A DNA stretch of 64,000 bases from Streptomyces deccanensis (GCF_022385335.1 NZ_CP092431.1:8494001-8558000), one strand, 5' to 3'; shown: positions 41,494 through 49,653, numbered from the stretch's first letter. The notes: generated by a model from the sequence alone, not told the origin. Translations and numbers: made by a program.

Positions 41494-42978
41494 TCACCGG
41501 GCCACCACACGCAGGGTGCGCAGCTCCGGGTCCGACGGATCGGGTACGTACATGCCGTGCTCCACCCCGGATCCGAGGTACTCCACGACCGCCCGGTCGA
41601 TCCGTTCGCCCGGACAGATCACCGGCACCCCCGGCGGATAGGGGCTGGCGGGCTCCGCGGCCACCCGGCCCACCGCTTCCTCCAACGGCACCTGCTCCAC
41701 CGGCCCGAAGAACGCGTCGCGGGGGAGCATCACGCTCTCCAGCTCCAGCTCCTCCGGTTCGGGCAGCCGCATGTCCGGCCGCGGCGGCAGCGACTCGCGC
41801 CGCTTCACCAGGTCCGTCAGGGCGTCCAGCAGGGCAGCGCAGCTCTCCTCCGTGTCGGCGTGGGTGAGTTGGGCGACCACACGCCGGTGGTCGCCGAGCC
41901 CGAGATCGACCCGGTGGTGCTCGCGCAACCACTCGACGGCCGCGTAGCCGCTCGTGCCGAGACCGGCGACGTCGATCACGACCATCAGCGGGTCGTACGC
42001 GAACGCCCGCCCGGGACCGGTGAGTTCGTCGTCGGCTAGCGGGACGAGTCCGGGCAGCGCGGCCACCTCCGTACGCAGCCGGGCCGCCAACCTCAGCGCC
42101 TGATCGAGGAGTTCATGGCCGCTCTCCACCATCTGCCGCCGCCAGCCGTCCAGCGCCGCCCACATCAGGACCGACGGGCTGGTGGTGTTGAGCAGATCGC
42201 CGCGGAGCCTGAGCACGGCCGGATCGACCAGGTCGCCCCGCAGATGGAAGACCGAGCCCTGCTCCAGGCCCGCGCCCATCTTGTGCACCGACGTCACACA
42301 CAGGTCGGCACCCGCGTCCATCGCCCAGCTCGGCAGGGCCTCGTGGAACGGCAGATGGGCGCCCCACGCCTCGTCGACGATCAGCGGCCGGCCGTGCGCG
42401 TGACAGACCTCCGCGATCGCGGCGATGTCCGCACAGGTGCCGTACGCCGTGGGCGTGACCAGCAGCATGCCCTTCGCGTCGGGCGCCCGCTCGAAGGCCT
42501 CGGCGACCTGCTCGGGGCCCGGCGGATGCGACAGCGCGTGCTCGGCGTCCCAGCGCGGGCGCACCCACACCGGTTCGACGCCCGCCAGGATCACGCCCGC
42601 GATCACCGATTTGTGGGCGTTGCGCGCGATCAGCAGCTTCTCGTGCGGCCCGGCGACCGCCAGCATCGACGCCTTCACCGACAGGGAGCTGCCGCAGGTG
42701 GAGAAGTACGCACGGTCCGCGTCCACCGCGTCCGCCATCAGCTCCTCGGCGCGCTCCAGGACCCGGCCCGACATCCGCCGGTCGTCCAGCCCGTTGAGGG
42801 CGAGCACGTCCGAGGCCAACACATCGGGGCCGAGCGTGAGCGCGACCCGCGCGTCCACACCCGTACCGCCCTTGTGACCGGGCGGCGAGAAAGCCCGACG
42901 CCCGCCGCGCCGGTAGCGCTCCAGCGCCTCCAGGACGGGGTTGGAGTTGCTTGGCAAGGATTGCGTACGAGGTCGCAT
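41494..42978 (-). CDS. PLP-dependent Orn/Lys/Arg decarboxylase family protein
   Basis: A fold-type I decarboxylase of 494 residues, in the group of biosynthetic Arg/Lys decarboxylases (SpeA2/Cad type), making polyamine precursors. Seen: FSPPGHKGGTG near residue 30 (family signature), YFSTCGSSLSVKASMLA, LIVDEAWGAHLPF with the PLP-binding Asp, and the Schiff-base Lys in SVHKMGAGLEQGS near 231. The C-terminal half (about 370-494) ends with a YPPGVPVICPGERID clamp typical of the family. Which amino acid it uses is not visible. It is preceded by a 303-base gap (42979-43281) and followed by the pfpI leader. The start ATG lacks a strong Shine-Dalgarno. Confidence 0.88.
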   Translation of the reverse strand: MRPRTQSLPSNSNPVLEALERYRRGGRRAFSPPGHKGGTGVDARVALTLGPDVLASDVLALNGLDDRRMSGRVLERAEELMADAVDADRAYFSTCGSSLSVKASMLAVAGPHEKLLIARNAHKSVIAGVILAGVEPVWVRPRWDAEHALSHPPGPEQVAEAFERAPDAKGMLLVTPTAYGTCADIAAIAEVCHAHGRPLIVDEAWGAHLPFHEALPSWAMDAGADLCVTSVHKMGAGLEQGSVFHLRGDLVDPAVLRLRGDLLNTTSPSVLMWAALDGWRRQMVESGHELLDQALRLAARLRTEVAALPGLVPLADDELTGPGRAFAYDPLMVVIDVAGLGTSGYAAVEWLREHHRVDLGLGDHRRVVAQLTHADTEESCAALLDALTDLVKRRESLPPRPDMRLPEPEELELESVMLPRDAFFGPVEQVPLEEAVGRVAAEPASPYPPGVPVICPGERIDRAVVEYLGSGVEHGMYVPDPSDPELRTLRVVAR

Positions 42979-43281
42979 TAGCTCGATCGTGTGAGGGTCG
43001 GCTTTCAGGCTTGCGGTGCGTTGGGCTGTTTGGATTAACGTGGCTGTGCGACCTGGGACACCGGGTACGGCGTCAGCGTGCGGGGCCCCCGTTCCACCAG
43101 AGGATGGAACAGGGCCTCCCCGTCGCCTCTGGCTGTATCCACCTGGCCAGGTCGCGTAGGGAACCGGCCTCCCGGGCCAGGACCACGCACAGGATGCGTG
43201 TCGCCACCCGGGGGCGAGTACGCCGGGGACCAGCTCGCCCAAGACCGTTCGGGGCGCGCGGCTGAACGGACTCACTCCCGC
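42979..43281. other. 303-base non-coding gap upstream of the decarboxylase
   Basis: No convincing gene. On the minus strand a 44-codon GTG frame ending at 43077 can be read but has no Shine-Dalgarno and no recognisable family. It contains ACCTGGCCAGGT, a perfect palindrome (43142-43153), and GTTCCA...TGGAAC (43092-43111) pairing round an 8-base loop. The part nearest the decarboxylase (43000-43040) is less GC-rich. I read it as leader and control region, possibly structured RNA; nothing identifies a riboswitch class. Confidence 0.4.
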
Positions 43282-43890
43282 TCAGTCCACAGGAACGGTA
43301 CGGGAGTGATCGGGCCACTGCTCGGTGCTCACGCTGTCGTCGTCCATGATCTCCGTGCCGGTCGCTGTCCGACGTGGGGTGGTGATGTCTGAGGTCGGGG
43401 CCGTCCCCGCGGTGGTCGTGAAGGGCTTGCCGGTCCCCGGTCCGGTCCCGGAGCGTGGGTCCGTTCCCGGCCAGGGGTCCGGTTCCGCCCGGCTGATGTG
43501 GGCGAGGGGCGAATCGGGGTCCTGGGCGACGGCCAGGTCGCCGAGGCTGACCATGCCCACCGGGTGTCCGTCCTCCACGACGGGCAGCCGGCGTATCGCG
43601 TGATCGCACATCAGCTCGACCGCGGCGGACACGGCCTCGTCCGGAGCGACCACGACCGGGTTCGGGGTGCAGACGGCCTGGGCGCTCACCGTCAGCGGGT
43701 CGGCCCCGTCGGCGACGGCCCGCAGGGTGATGTCGCGGTCGGTCAGGACCCCGATCACGTGCCCGTCGGCGGCGACCAGCACATCCCCGACGTCCTGGGC
43801 GCGCATCAACTGCGCCGCCTCCACGAGCGAGGCGTCCGGGCGGACCGCCACCACCCCTGGCGTCATGACTTCCCTCACGAACTCGGCCAT
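43282..43890 (-). CDS. Twin-CBS-domain protein
   Basis: 202 residues. Two CBS motifs form a Bateman module (about 8-60, MTPGVVAVRPDASLVEAAQLMRAQDVGDVLV; about 73-128, VCTPNPVVVAPDEAVSAAVELMCDHAIRRLPVV), which binds adenosine nucleotides such as AMP or ATP and acts as an energy sensor. A Pro/Thr/Gly-rich C-terminus (135-202) is disordered. In mycobacteria and streptomycetes such proteins are hypoxia/stress induced. ATG at 43890 with GGGAG upstream. It follows the DUF2795-type gene on the minus strand with a 90-base gap. Confidence 0.88.
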   Translation of the reverse strand: MAEFVREVMTPGVVAVRPDASLVEAAQLMRAQDVGDVLVAADGHVIGVLTDRDITLRAVADGADPLTVSAQAVCTPNPVVVAPDEAVSAAVELMCDHAIRRLPVVEDGHPVGMVSLGDLAVAQDPDSPLAHISRAEPDPWPGTDPRSGTGPGTGKPFTTTAGTAPTSDITTPRRTATGTEIMDDDSVSTEQWPDHSRTVPVD

Positions 43891-43980
43891 GGTCTCCCGG
43901 CCTTTCGTCGCTCCGCCCCGACCGCGGGGGGCACGCCCGCGTCGGCGTGACCCTGCCCGCAGTACCCGAGCGCGGGGGGC

Positions 43981-44448
43981 CTATGTGTCCCCGTCATGTG
44001 CGGATTCCGTGGTGTCCGCCGGAGGCCGTGCGGCCCCGCCCCCGCTCTCCCCGGTCGCCTCGCCGTCGTCGTCCTGCGCCTGCACCACCGCCTCCGCGAG
44101 CCGGTGGGCCGAGTCGTAGCGCGCCTTGTGCGGCAGCCGCTCCAAGGGCGCCACGAGCCCGTCCGGGGCGTGCCGGTCCCGCAGGACCCGGATCAGCTCG
44201 GCGGGGCGCGCCGGGAACGACGTACGGCCCAGGACCCGGGCCAGGTCCAGCCGCAGCGCCTCCACCCGTGCGGGCGCCCGGCTCGGCGTCACCGGCCCGT
44301 ACGCCACCTCCGGGTCGTCCTCGGCGTAGGGCTCGGGGTCGTTCCATTCCTCCGTGCGGGTGGGATGCCCCGAACGGAGCAACCCCTGCAGTTCGTGCTT
44401 CATCTCGTCGTCGCGGTGGGCGCTCAGCCGGTCGCTGCCTCGCTGCAT
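43981..44448 (-). CDS. DUF2795-type small protein
   Basis: 155 residues, acidic, cytosolic: MQRGSDRLSAHRDDEMKHELQGLLRSGHPTRTEEWNDPEPYAEDDPEVAYG, then LRLDLARVLGRTSFPARPAELIRVLRDRHAPDGLVAPLERLPHKARYDSAHRLAEAV in outline. The second part is the DUF2795 fold. No known function; homologues often lie beside poxB-like or stress genes. GGAGG lies about 6 bases before the ATG at 44448 on the minus strand. It follows the pyruvate-oxidase-like gene by 72 bases and is probably transcribed with it. Confidence 0.75.
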   Translation of the reverse strand: MQRGSDRLSAHRDDEMKHELQGLLRSGHPTRTEEWNDPEPYAEDDPEVAYGPVTPSRAPARVEALRLDLARVLGRTSFPARPAELIRVLRDRHAPDGLVAPLERLPHKARYDSAHRLAEAVVQAQDDDGEATGESGGGAARPPADTTESAHDGDT

Positions 44449-44520
44449 GACTCCCCTCCAGATGGGTTGGTGGCCCCCGCGTACCCGAACGCCCGGCACC
44501 GACACGGGGACCCAGGGATC

Positions 44521-46329
44521 TCACGCGGGGCCGTCGTCCTTCGCGCGGGTGCCCGGCAGGAACTCCTGCACCTTCGCCTTGAAGCCCTGCTTGACCATGG
44601 ACGCCCGGTCGGCGTCGCCCTTGAGGATCGAGGCGGCCGTGGACTCCATCTGCTCCCAGGTCGCGTGCGGCGGGATCGGCGGCACCGCCGGATCGGTGAG
44701 GAACTCGACGACGGCGGGCCCGTCCGCCGCGAGGGCCGCCCGCCAGCCGGCCTCCACGTCCTCGGGCTTCTCCACCCGGATGCCGGTCAGTCCCAGCGAG
44801 CGAGCGAAGGCGGCGTACTGGACGTCCGGCAGCTCCTGCGAGGGCAGGAACGACGGCTCGCCGCCCATCGCCCGCAGCTCCCACGTCACCTGGTTGAGGT
44901 CGTGGTTGTTCCAGACGGCCACCACCAGCCGAGGGTCCTCCCAGCGGTCCTGGTACTTGGCCGCCGTGATCAGCTCCGCCATGCCGTTCATCTGCATCGC
45001 CCCGTCCCCGACCAGGGCGATCGCCGGCCGGTCCGGGTGCGCGAACTTCGCGCCGATGGCGTACGGCACCCCGCAGCCCATCGTCGCCAGCGTGCCCGAC
45101 AGAGAACCGCGCATACGCCCCCGCATGGTGATGTGGCGGGCGTACCAGTTCGCCGCCGAACCGGAGTCCGAGGAGATGATCGCGTCGTCCGGCAGCAGCG
45201 GATCGAGGGCGTGGGCCACCAGCTCGGGGTTGATCGGGTCGGCCGACAGCTCCGCCCGGCGTGCCGTCACCTCGCGCCAGCGCGCCACCCCCGCGCACAC
45301 CTCGTCGTACCACTCGCGGCCCCGCTCCGGATCGATCAGCGGGATCAGCCGCTCCAGCGTCGCCTTCGCGTCGCCGACGAGGTTCACCTCGTACGGGTAG
45401 CGCATACCGACCATGTGCGGGTCGATGTCGATCTGCACGGCCCGCGCCTTGCCGAAGTCCGGCAGGAACTGCGAGTACGGGAAGGACGAGCCGATCGTCA
45501 GCAGGGTGTCGCAGTCCCGCATCAGCTCGTACGAGGGCCGCGTGCCCAGCAGTCCGATCGAGCCGGTGACGTACGGCAGTTCGTCGCTCAGCGCGTCCTT
45601 GCCGAGGAGCGCCTTGGCGACACCCGCGCCGAGCAGTTCGGCGATCCGGGCCACCTCGGCGCGGGCCCCGGCGGCGCCCTGCCCGATGAGGATCGCGACC
45701 TTGTCGCCGGCGTTCAGGATCTCGGCGGCCCGCTCCACCGACTCGGTCGACGGCACCGCCGTCCAGGCCTCGCCGCCCAGGCTGGAGGGGACCATCTTGA
45801 ACTCGTGGGTCGGCGCCGAGTACTCCAGCTCCTGCACGTCACCGGGGATGATCACGGCCGTCGGCGCGCGGCGGGCGTACGCGGTGCGGATCGCCCGGTC
45901 GAGGACGTTCGGCAGCTGCTCGGGCACGGTCACCGTCTCGACGAAGTCCGAGGCCACGTCCTTGAACAGGGTGTGCAGGTCGACCTCCTGCTGGTAGGAG
46001 CCGCCCATCGCGCTGCGGTGCGTCTGGCCGACGATCGCCAGCACCGGCACATGGTCCAGCTTGGCGTCGTACAGGCCGTTGAGCAGATGGATCGCGCCCG
46101 GACCCGACGTCGCCGCGCACACCCCGAGCCGACCGGAGAACTTGGCGTACCCGACCGCCTGGAACGCGGACATCTCCTCGTGCCGGGACTGGATGAACCG
46201 CGGCCGGTCCTCGGCCCGGCCCCAGGCCGCGAGCAGCCCGTTGATCCCGTCCCCTGGATAGCCGAATACCTGTTCGACTCCCCATTCGCGCAGCCTCCGC
46301 AAGATGTGATCGGCGACGGTGGTGCTCAT
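44521..46329 (-). CDS. ThDP-dependent pyruvate oxidase/dehydrogenase-like enzyme (PoxB family)
   Basis: 602 residues with the three-domain ThDP fold (PYR about 1-170, central Rossmann about 190-330, PP about 350-540). Catalytic Glu in SRHEEMSAFQAVGYAKFSG near residue 51; FAD/lipid-type central domain GQGAAGARAEVARI; ThDP/Mg motif GDGAMQMNGMAELITAAKYQ...WNNHDLNQ near 432-465. Family options include pyruvate:quinone oxidoreductase (acetate formation), acetolactate synthase or glyoxylate carboligase; the annotation in Streptomyces is usually thiamine-pyrophosphate-requiring or PoxB-like. It lies divergent from the sigma gene across a 233-base gap with two SigB-type promoter candidates. Confidence 0.9.
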   Translation of the reverse strand: MSTTVADHILRRLREWGVEQVFGYPGDGINGLLAAWGRAEDRPRFIQSRHEEMSAFQAVGYAKFSGRLGVCAATSGPGAIHLLNGLYDAKLDHVPVLAIVGQTHRSAMGGSYQQEVDLHTLFKDVASDFVETVTVPEQLPNVLDRAIRTAYARRAPTAVIIPGDVQELEYSAPTHEFKMVPSSLGGEAWTAVPSTESVERAAEILNAGDKVAILIGQGAAGARAEVARIAELLGAGVAKALLGKDALSDELPYVTGSIGLLGTRPSYELMRDCDTLLTIGSSFPYSQFLPDFGKARAVQIDIDPHMVGMRYPYEVNLVGDAKATLERLIPLIDPERGREWYDEVCAGVARWREVTARRAELSADPINPELVAHALDPLLPDDAIISSDSGSAANWYARHITMRGRMRGSLSGTLATMGCGVPYAIGAKFAHPDRPAIALVGDGAMQMNGMAELITAAKYQDRWEDPRLVVAVWNNHDLNQVTWELRAMGGEPSFLPSQELPDVQYAAFARSLGLTGIRVEKPEDVEAGWRAALAADGPAVVEFLTDPAVPPIPPHATWEQMESTAASILKGDADRASMVKQGFKAKVQEFLPGTRAKDDGPA

Positions 46330-46363
46330 ACTGGACCTCCCGGGGTGTGGTCTCCCGAGCGAG

Positions 46364-46387
46364 TCACCCGCGGGCGGAATGGAAAAC
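46364..46387 (-). promoter_or_regulatory. SigB-type promoter candidate for the PoxB-like operon
   Basis: Read on the minus strand: GTTT (46387-46384), 14 bases, then GGGTGA (46369-46364). This is the closest match in the window to the Streptomyces SigB consensus GNNT-N14-16-GGGTAT. It lies 35 bases before the ATG at 46329. Confidence 0.55.
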
Positions 46388-46396
46388 CCCGAATGT

Positions 46397-46421
46397 GTTT
46401 GCCGAGCATGATCCGGGGCAG
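46397..46421 (+). promoter_or_regulatory. SigB-type promoter candidate for the sigma gene (autoregulation)
   Basis: GTTT (46397-46400), 15 bases, then GGGCAG (46416-46421). It is back to back with the minus-strand promoter only 10 bases away. Start of the sigma gene is about 140 bases downstream. Confidence 0.5.
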
Positions 46422-46562
46422 GCGCATAACAGTGCTTCGGACAGGAGGCACGTCCGTGGAAGTGGCGATTTCTCCCTCACGGGTGTGCTGTCCATGAGCA
46501 CGCCCGCGCCCCCACGGTGACCGTCCATCCCAGAGGCACCTTCCAGGGAGTTGCGACGCACC

Positions 46563-47351
46563 ATGCGTACCCAGGCGAAGCACCATCCGCACGACGACGC
46601 CCCCGACACCGCTGAGGCCTTCCGCCGACTGGCCGCGCTTCCGCCCGGTCAGCAGCGGGACACCCTGCGTGAGCAGATCATCGAGGCGTGGCTCCCCATG
46701 GCCGAACGGCTCGCGGGCCGGTTCCGCAACCGCGGCGAAAGCTACGACGACCTCCGTCAGGTGGCCTCGCTCGGCCTCGTCAAGGCGGTCGACCGCTACG
46801 ACCCCGAGCTGGGCAACGCCTTCGAGAGCTATGCCGTACCCACCGTCACCGGCGAGATCAAGCGGCACTTCCGGGACCACATGTGGACCCTGCACGTGCC
46901 GCGCCGGGTCCAGGACCTGCGCAACCGCGTGCGGTTCGCCAGTCAGGACCTGTCCCAGACGATCTCCGGGCGGCGGCCCACCGTCGCGGAGATCGCGGCC
47001 CACGCGAACATGAGCGAGGAGGACGTCCAGGTCGGACTGGAGGCCCTGGAGAGCTTCACGGCGCTGTCGCTGGACGCGGAGCTGCCGGGGAGCGAGGACG
47101 GCTACTCGCTGAGCGACGCGCTGGGGTCGCCCGATCCCGCGCTGGACACGGTCGTGGACCGGGAGGCCGTCAAGCCCCGGCTGGCCGCGCTGCCGGAGCG
47201 GGAGCGGGCGATCCTCTACATGCGGTTCTTCGGCGACATGACGCAGAGCCGGATCGCCGAACAGCTGGGGATCTCGCAGATGCATGTGTCGCGGTTGATC
47301 AGCCGGTGCTGTGATCGGCTGCGGGACCAGGTGATGAAGGACGCGGTGTAG
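46563..47351 (+). CDS. sigK: SigB/SigF/SigG-family RNA polymerase sigma factor
   Basis: Alternative sigma factor of 262 residues. Region 2 (about 55-125): YDDLRQVASLGLVKAVDRYDPELGNAFESYAVPTVTGEIKRHFRDHMW in outline, followed by region 3 SGRRPTVAEIAAHANMSEEDV. Region 4 (about 200-255) is LPERERAILYMRFFGDMTQSRIAEQLGISQMHVSRLISRCCDRLR. Length and the GEIKRHFRDH motif place it in the general-stress SigB group. The gene symbol is from remembered synteny with S. coelicolor, where sigK lies a short way downstream of the gvp cluster; it needs a sequence comparison. GGGAG 12 bases before the ATG is a loose Shine-Dalgarno, and a TTG four codons earlier is unlikely. No anti-sigma gene adjoins it. Confidence 0.87.
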   Translation: MRTQAKHHPHDDAPDTAEAFRRLAALPPGQQRDTLREQIIEAWLPMAERLAGRFRNRGESYDDLRQVASLGLVKAVDRYDPELGNAFESYAVPTVTGEIKRHFRDHMWTLHVPRRVQDLRNRVRFASQDLSQTISGRRPTVAEIAAHANMSEEDVQVGLEALESFTALSLDAELPGSEDGYSLSDALGSPDPALDTVVDREAVKPRLAALPERERAILYMRFFGDMTQSRIAEQLGISQMHVSRLISRCCDRLRDQVMKDAV

Positions 47352-47413
47352 CTCCGCAGGTTGGCCGGGGGCGCCGTGGGAGTGGGGAGCGTGGTCGGCC
47401 GCGGGTTCGTCGT

Positions 47414-47452
47414 GGCTGGTCGCGCGGTTCCCCGCGCCCCTTACGGGGCGCG
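47414..47452 (-). repeat. Dispersed hairpin repeat, copy 3
   Basis: Core GGTCGCGCGGTTCCCCGCGCCC followed by TTAC and GGGGCGCG, with the upstream flank GGCCGCGGGTTCGTCGTGGC (47397-47416) that also flanks copies 4 and 6 in mirror orientation. It lies between the convergent sigma and PAS/GAF genes and can act as a terminator for both. Confidence 0.8.
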
Positions 47453-47459
47453 GCCCCGG

Positions 47460-48572
47460 CTACCTGGTCCGGGTCTGCATCGCCAGGGCTATGTGGCGGG
47501 ACATCGTGTCCATCGCCTGGGCCTCGGCCATCGAGAAGGCCAGGCGGGCGCCTGAGCGGAAGAGGGTCAGGACGCCCTTGACCGGGCCTTCCGGGAGTGC
47601 CAGGGGCACCGCCAGCAGGGAGGTCACGTCGGCCTTCACCAGGACGGGGGCCCCGGAGCCGTCGTGGCCGAAGGCGGCCGGGTCGGCGGGGCGGATCTGG
47701 AGAGCGGGGGAGCCGCCTCGGGCGGCCGTGACGACGAGGGGACAGGTGGCGGGGTCCTGGGACACCAGGAGCTTCGCCGCCTCCTCCGAAGGGGCCAGCA
47801 CCGTCGAGCGCGCGAGGCCGGGGCTCACCGTGTCGGCGACCACCCAGTCTGCGAAGCGGCCGTGCAGGACACGGGCCGCACGATCGAGGGCCGCGCCGGC
47901 GGGCGCCGTGAGCAGGGCCGTGGTCATCGCGTCGACGAGGTCCATCAGGGCCGCGTGACGGGTGGTCTCGGTGAGATTGGGCAACGGCCGCAGCGGCTCG
48001 ACGGTCGGCATCCGGTGCCCGGCCGGCTGGAGGACGACCAGGACGGTGTTGCGCGGCTCGCCGCTGCCGGGGCGCAGCTTGGTGAGCGTGGCACGGACCG
48101 GCAACGACGGGCGCTGCTGCAGATGGACGCTGAGACTGCGGTCCCCCTCGCCCCGGGCCACGGCGGCCGCCTGGGACCGGAACGCCCCCCGGTCGGAATG
48201 GGCGAGGAAACCGCTGAGCGGACGGCCCGTCGCATAACCGGACTGTACGCCGGTGAAGGCGGTCGCGGCCCGGTTGAGGCGCCGCACCACCGTCTCCCGG
48301 TCCACCAACACCACCGGCAGCGGCAGGCTTTGGAACACGGTCTTCAGCAACTGGTGTTCCTGCGCGGCGGACGAGGTGCCGCCGACCGGCCCCGAGGCGG
48401 TCAGCCGCTCGTACCACGGCCACAACTGGGCCGCGACATGGTCGAGTTCGAAGAAGGCCGCGTCCAGGACCGTCGGGAGATCTCCCGTCGGTACCGAGCG
48501 TGCTGCCTTGAGCTCAGCGACACGGCGTACGAAATCCGCGAGTTCCTCACCGAATTCGTCCGTCTGCGTCAT
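47460..48572 (-). CDS. PAS-GAF sensor protein
   Basis: 370 residues, cytosolic, no output domain. Residues about 1-70 are helical (FVRRVAELKAARSV...LDAAFFELDHVAAQLWPWYERLTA). A PAS domain follows at about 75-185 (LKTVFQSLPLPVVLVDRETVVRRLNRAATAFTG), then a GAF-like domain at about 215-365 (VVADTVSPGLARSTVLAPSEEAAKLL, SLLAVPLALPEGPVKGVLTLFRSG). It may sense a ligand and act on a partner such as the nearby sigma system. The start ATG at 48572 has no Shine-Dalgarno, but TACGTT (48584-48579) sits 6 bases upstream, suggesting a leaderless transcript. It is divergent from the GAF-ANTAR gene. Confidence 0.8.
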   Translation of the reverse strand: MTQTDEFGEELADFVRRVAELKAARSVPTGDLPTVLDAAFFELDHVAAQLWPWYERLTASGPVGGTSSAAQEHQLLKTVFQSLPLPVVLVDRETVVRRLNRAATAFTGVQSGYATGRPLSGFLAHSDRGAFRSQAAAVARGEGDRSLSVHLQQRPSLPVRATLTKLRPGSGEPRNTVLVVLQPAGHRMPTVEPLRPLPNLTETTRHAALMDLVDAMTTALLTAPAGAALDRAARVLHGRFADWVVADTVSPGLARSTVLAPSEEAAKLLVSQDPATCPLVVTAARGGSPALQIRPADPAAFGHDGSGAPVLVKADVTSLLAVPLALPEGPVKGVLTLFRSGARLAFSMAEAQAMDTMSRHIALAMQTRTR

Positions 48573-48631
48573 GCGACGAACGTAGCGCCTGACGGGCGGT
48601 GAGGCACGGCCGGACCGAAAGCCGAAGAATC

Positions 48632-48656
48632 GTTTTCCGCGCGGGTGCGTGGGAAG
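48632..48656 (+). promoter_or_regulatory. SigB-type promoter candidate for the GAF-ANTAR gene
   Basis: GTTT (48632-48635), 15 bases, then GGGAAG (48651-48656). It lies 24 bases before the ATG at 48681, a sensible leader length. Confidence 0.5.
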
Positions 48657-48680
48657 GCGATCGGAGGAGGAGGGTGCATC

Positions 48681-49397
48681 ATGCCGGAAAGCGAACAACT
48701 CGGCCGCGTGGTAGGGGAGTCGGCGGAATCCGCACATCCGGGCAGGAGGCTCTCCGAACTCGTCGAGCAGGCCGCCCGCTGCACCCAGGACTGCTGCGGC
48801 GCCAGCGGCATGGTGTCCGACAGCGGCACCGAGCAGCCGGCCGCGGTCACCCACCCCGACCTCGCCGGACTCGTCGCCGTCCAACTGCACTCGGGTCACG
48901 GACCGCTCCCGGCCGCGCTGGAGCGCGGTGAGCCCGTCGACTCCGCCGATCTGCTGCGGGAGGAACGCTGGCCGGAGTACCGGGCGGTGGCCCTCGACGC
49001 GGGCGTACGGTCCAGCATCACGCTCCCCTTCAGGCGCTCCGGGCTCACCGTGACCCTCAGCCTCTACAGCTTCCGCCCCCATGCTCTGGAGGACGCCCCG
49101 CACGGTCCGGCGCGCGCCCTCGGCGACCTCGCGGCGACCTGCATCGTCCGCGACCGCTCCTACCGGGCCGCCCTCACCGAACTCGACCAGCTCGGCGCCG
49201 CCCTGCGCTCCCGCCCCGTCGTCGACCAGGCCTGCGGCATGGTCATGCACGTCCTCGGCTGCGACGCGGACGCCGCGTTCACCGTCCTGCGCCGCATCTC
49301 CCAGGGCACCAACCGCAAACTCTCGGACGTCGCGTCGGCCGTGGTCGAGAAGCGGGGCAGGGGCCTGGAAAAGGAACTGGTCTCCCTCTCCGACTGA
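48681..49397 (+). CDS. GAF-ANTAR RNA-binding antiterminator-type regulator
   Basis: 238 residues. GAF sensor (about 20-165): LSELVEQAARCTQDCCGASGMVSDSG, ...RSSITLPFRRSGLTVTLSLYSF. ANTAR domain (about 178-235): LTELDQLGAALRSRPVVDQACGMVMHVLGCDADAAFTVLRRISQGTNRKLSDVASAVVE, the three-helix RNA-binding form with the A-x-G-x-x-M core. ANTAR proteins bind tandem hairpins in transcripts to prevent termination. GGAGGAGG precedes the ATG. The SigB-type promoter candidate upstream suggests it extends the stress response. Target RNAs unknown. Confidence 0.9.
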   Translation: MPESEQLGRVVGESAESAHPGRRLSELVEQAARCTQDCCGASGMVSDSGTEQPAAVTHPDLAGLVAVQLHSGHGPLPAALERGEPVDSADLLREERWPEYRAVALDAGVRSSITLPFRRSGLTVTLSLYSFRPHALEDAPHGPARALGDLAATCIVRDRSYRAALTELDQLGAALRSRPVVDQACGMVMHVLGCDADAAFTVLRRISQGTNRKLSDVASAVVEKRGRGLEKELVSLSD

Positions 49398-49409
49398 GTC
49401 GAACCGAAG

Positions 49410-49465
49410 CGCGCCCCGAAGGGGCGCGGGGAACTGCGCGACCAGCCACGACGAACCCGCGGCCG
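49410..49465 (+). repeat. Dispersed hairpin repeat, copy 4
   Basis: Hairpin CGCGCCCC-GAA-GGGGCGCG (49410-49428) then GGGAACTGCGCGACCAGCCACG and the flank ACGAACCCGCGGCC, the mirror image of copy 3. It follows the GAF-ANTAR stop by 13 bases. Confidence 0.8.
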
Positions 49466-49653
49466 ACAACGAACCCCACAGCCCCGGCGCCCACCGGCTC
49501 AACCCAGCGGAGCGCACCGTCACCCGGTCGGCCCCCCGTGTCCCGCGAATGGTGCCCGGCGGCGCGCGCCCCGCCGGGCTCGGCGCTCTGATGGACGCGG
49601 GGCACGGCGGTCGTGCCCCCACCCCGCCGGAGCCGGCCGAAGGAGTCCCATCC

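Noticed and set aside
41394..41510. N-terminal extension of the PfpI protein through the 12-bp repeats
   Set aside because: The frame stays open, but the ATG at 41393 has a good GGAGA and matches the start of the family; the RNTA-like extension is not seen in DJ-1 proteins.
43077..43211. Short GTG frame of 44 codons on the minus strand upstream of the decarboxylase
   Set aside because: No Shine-Dalgarno and no family I can name; it overlaps palindromes more consistent with control DNA.
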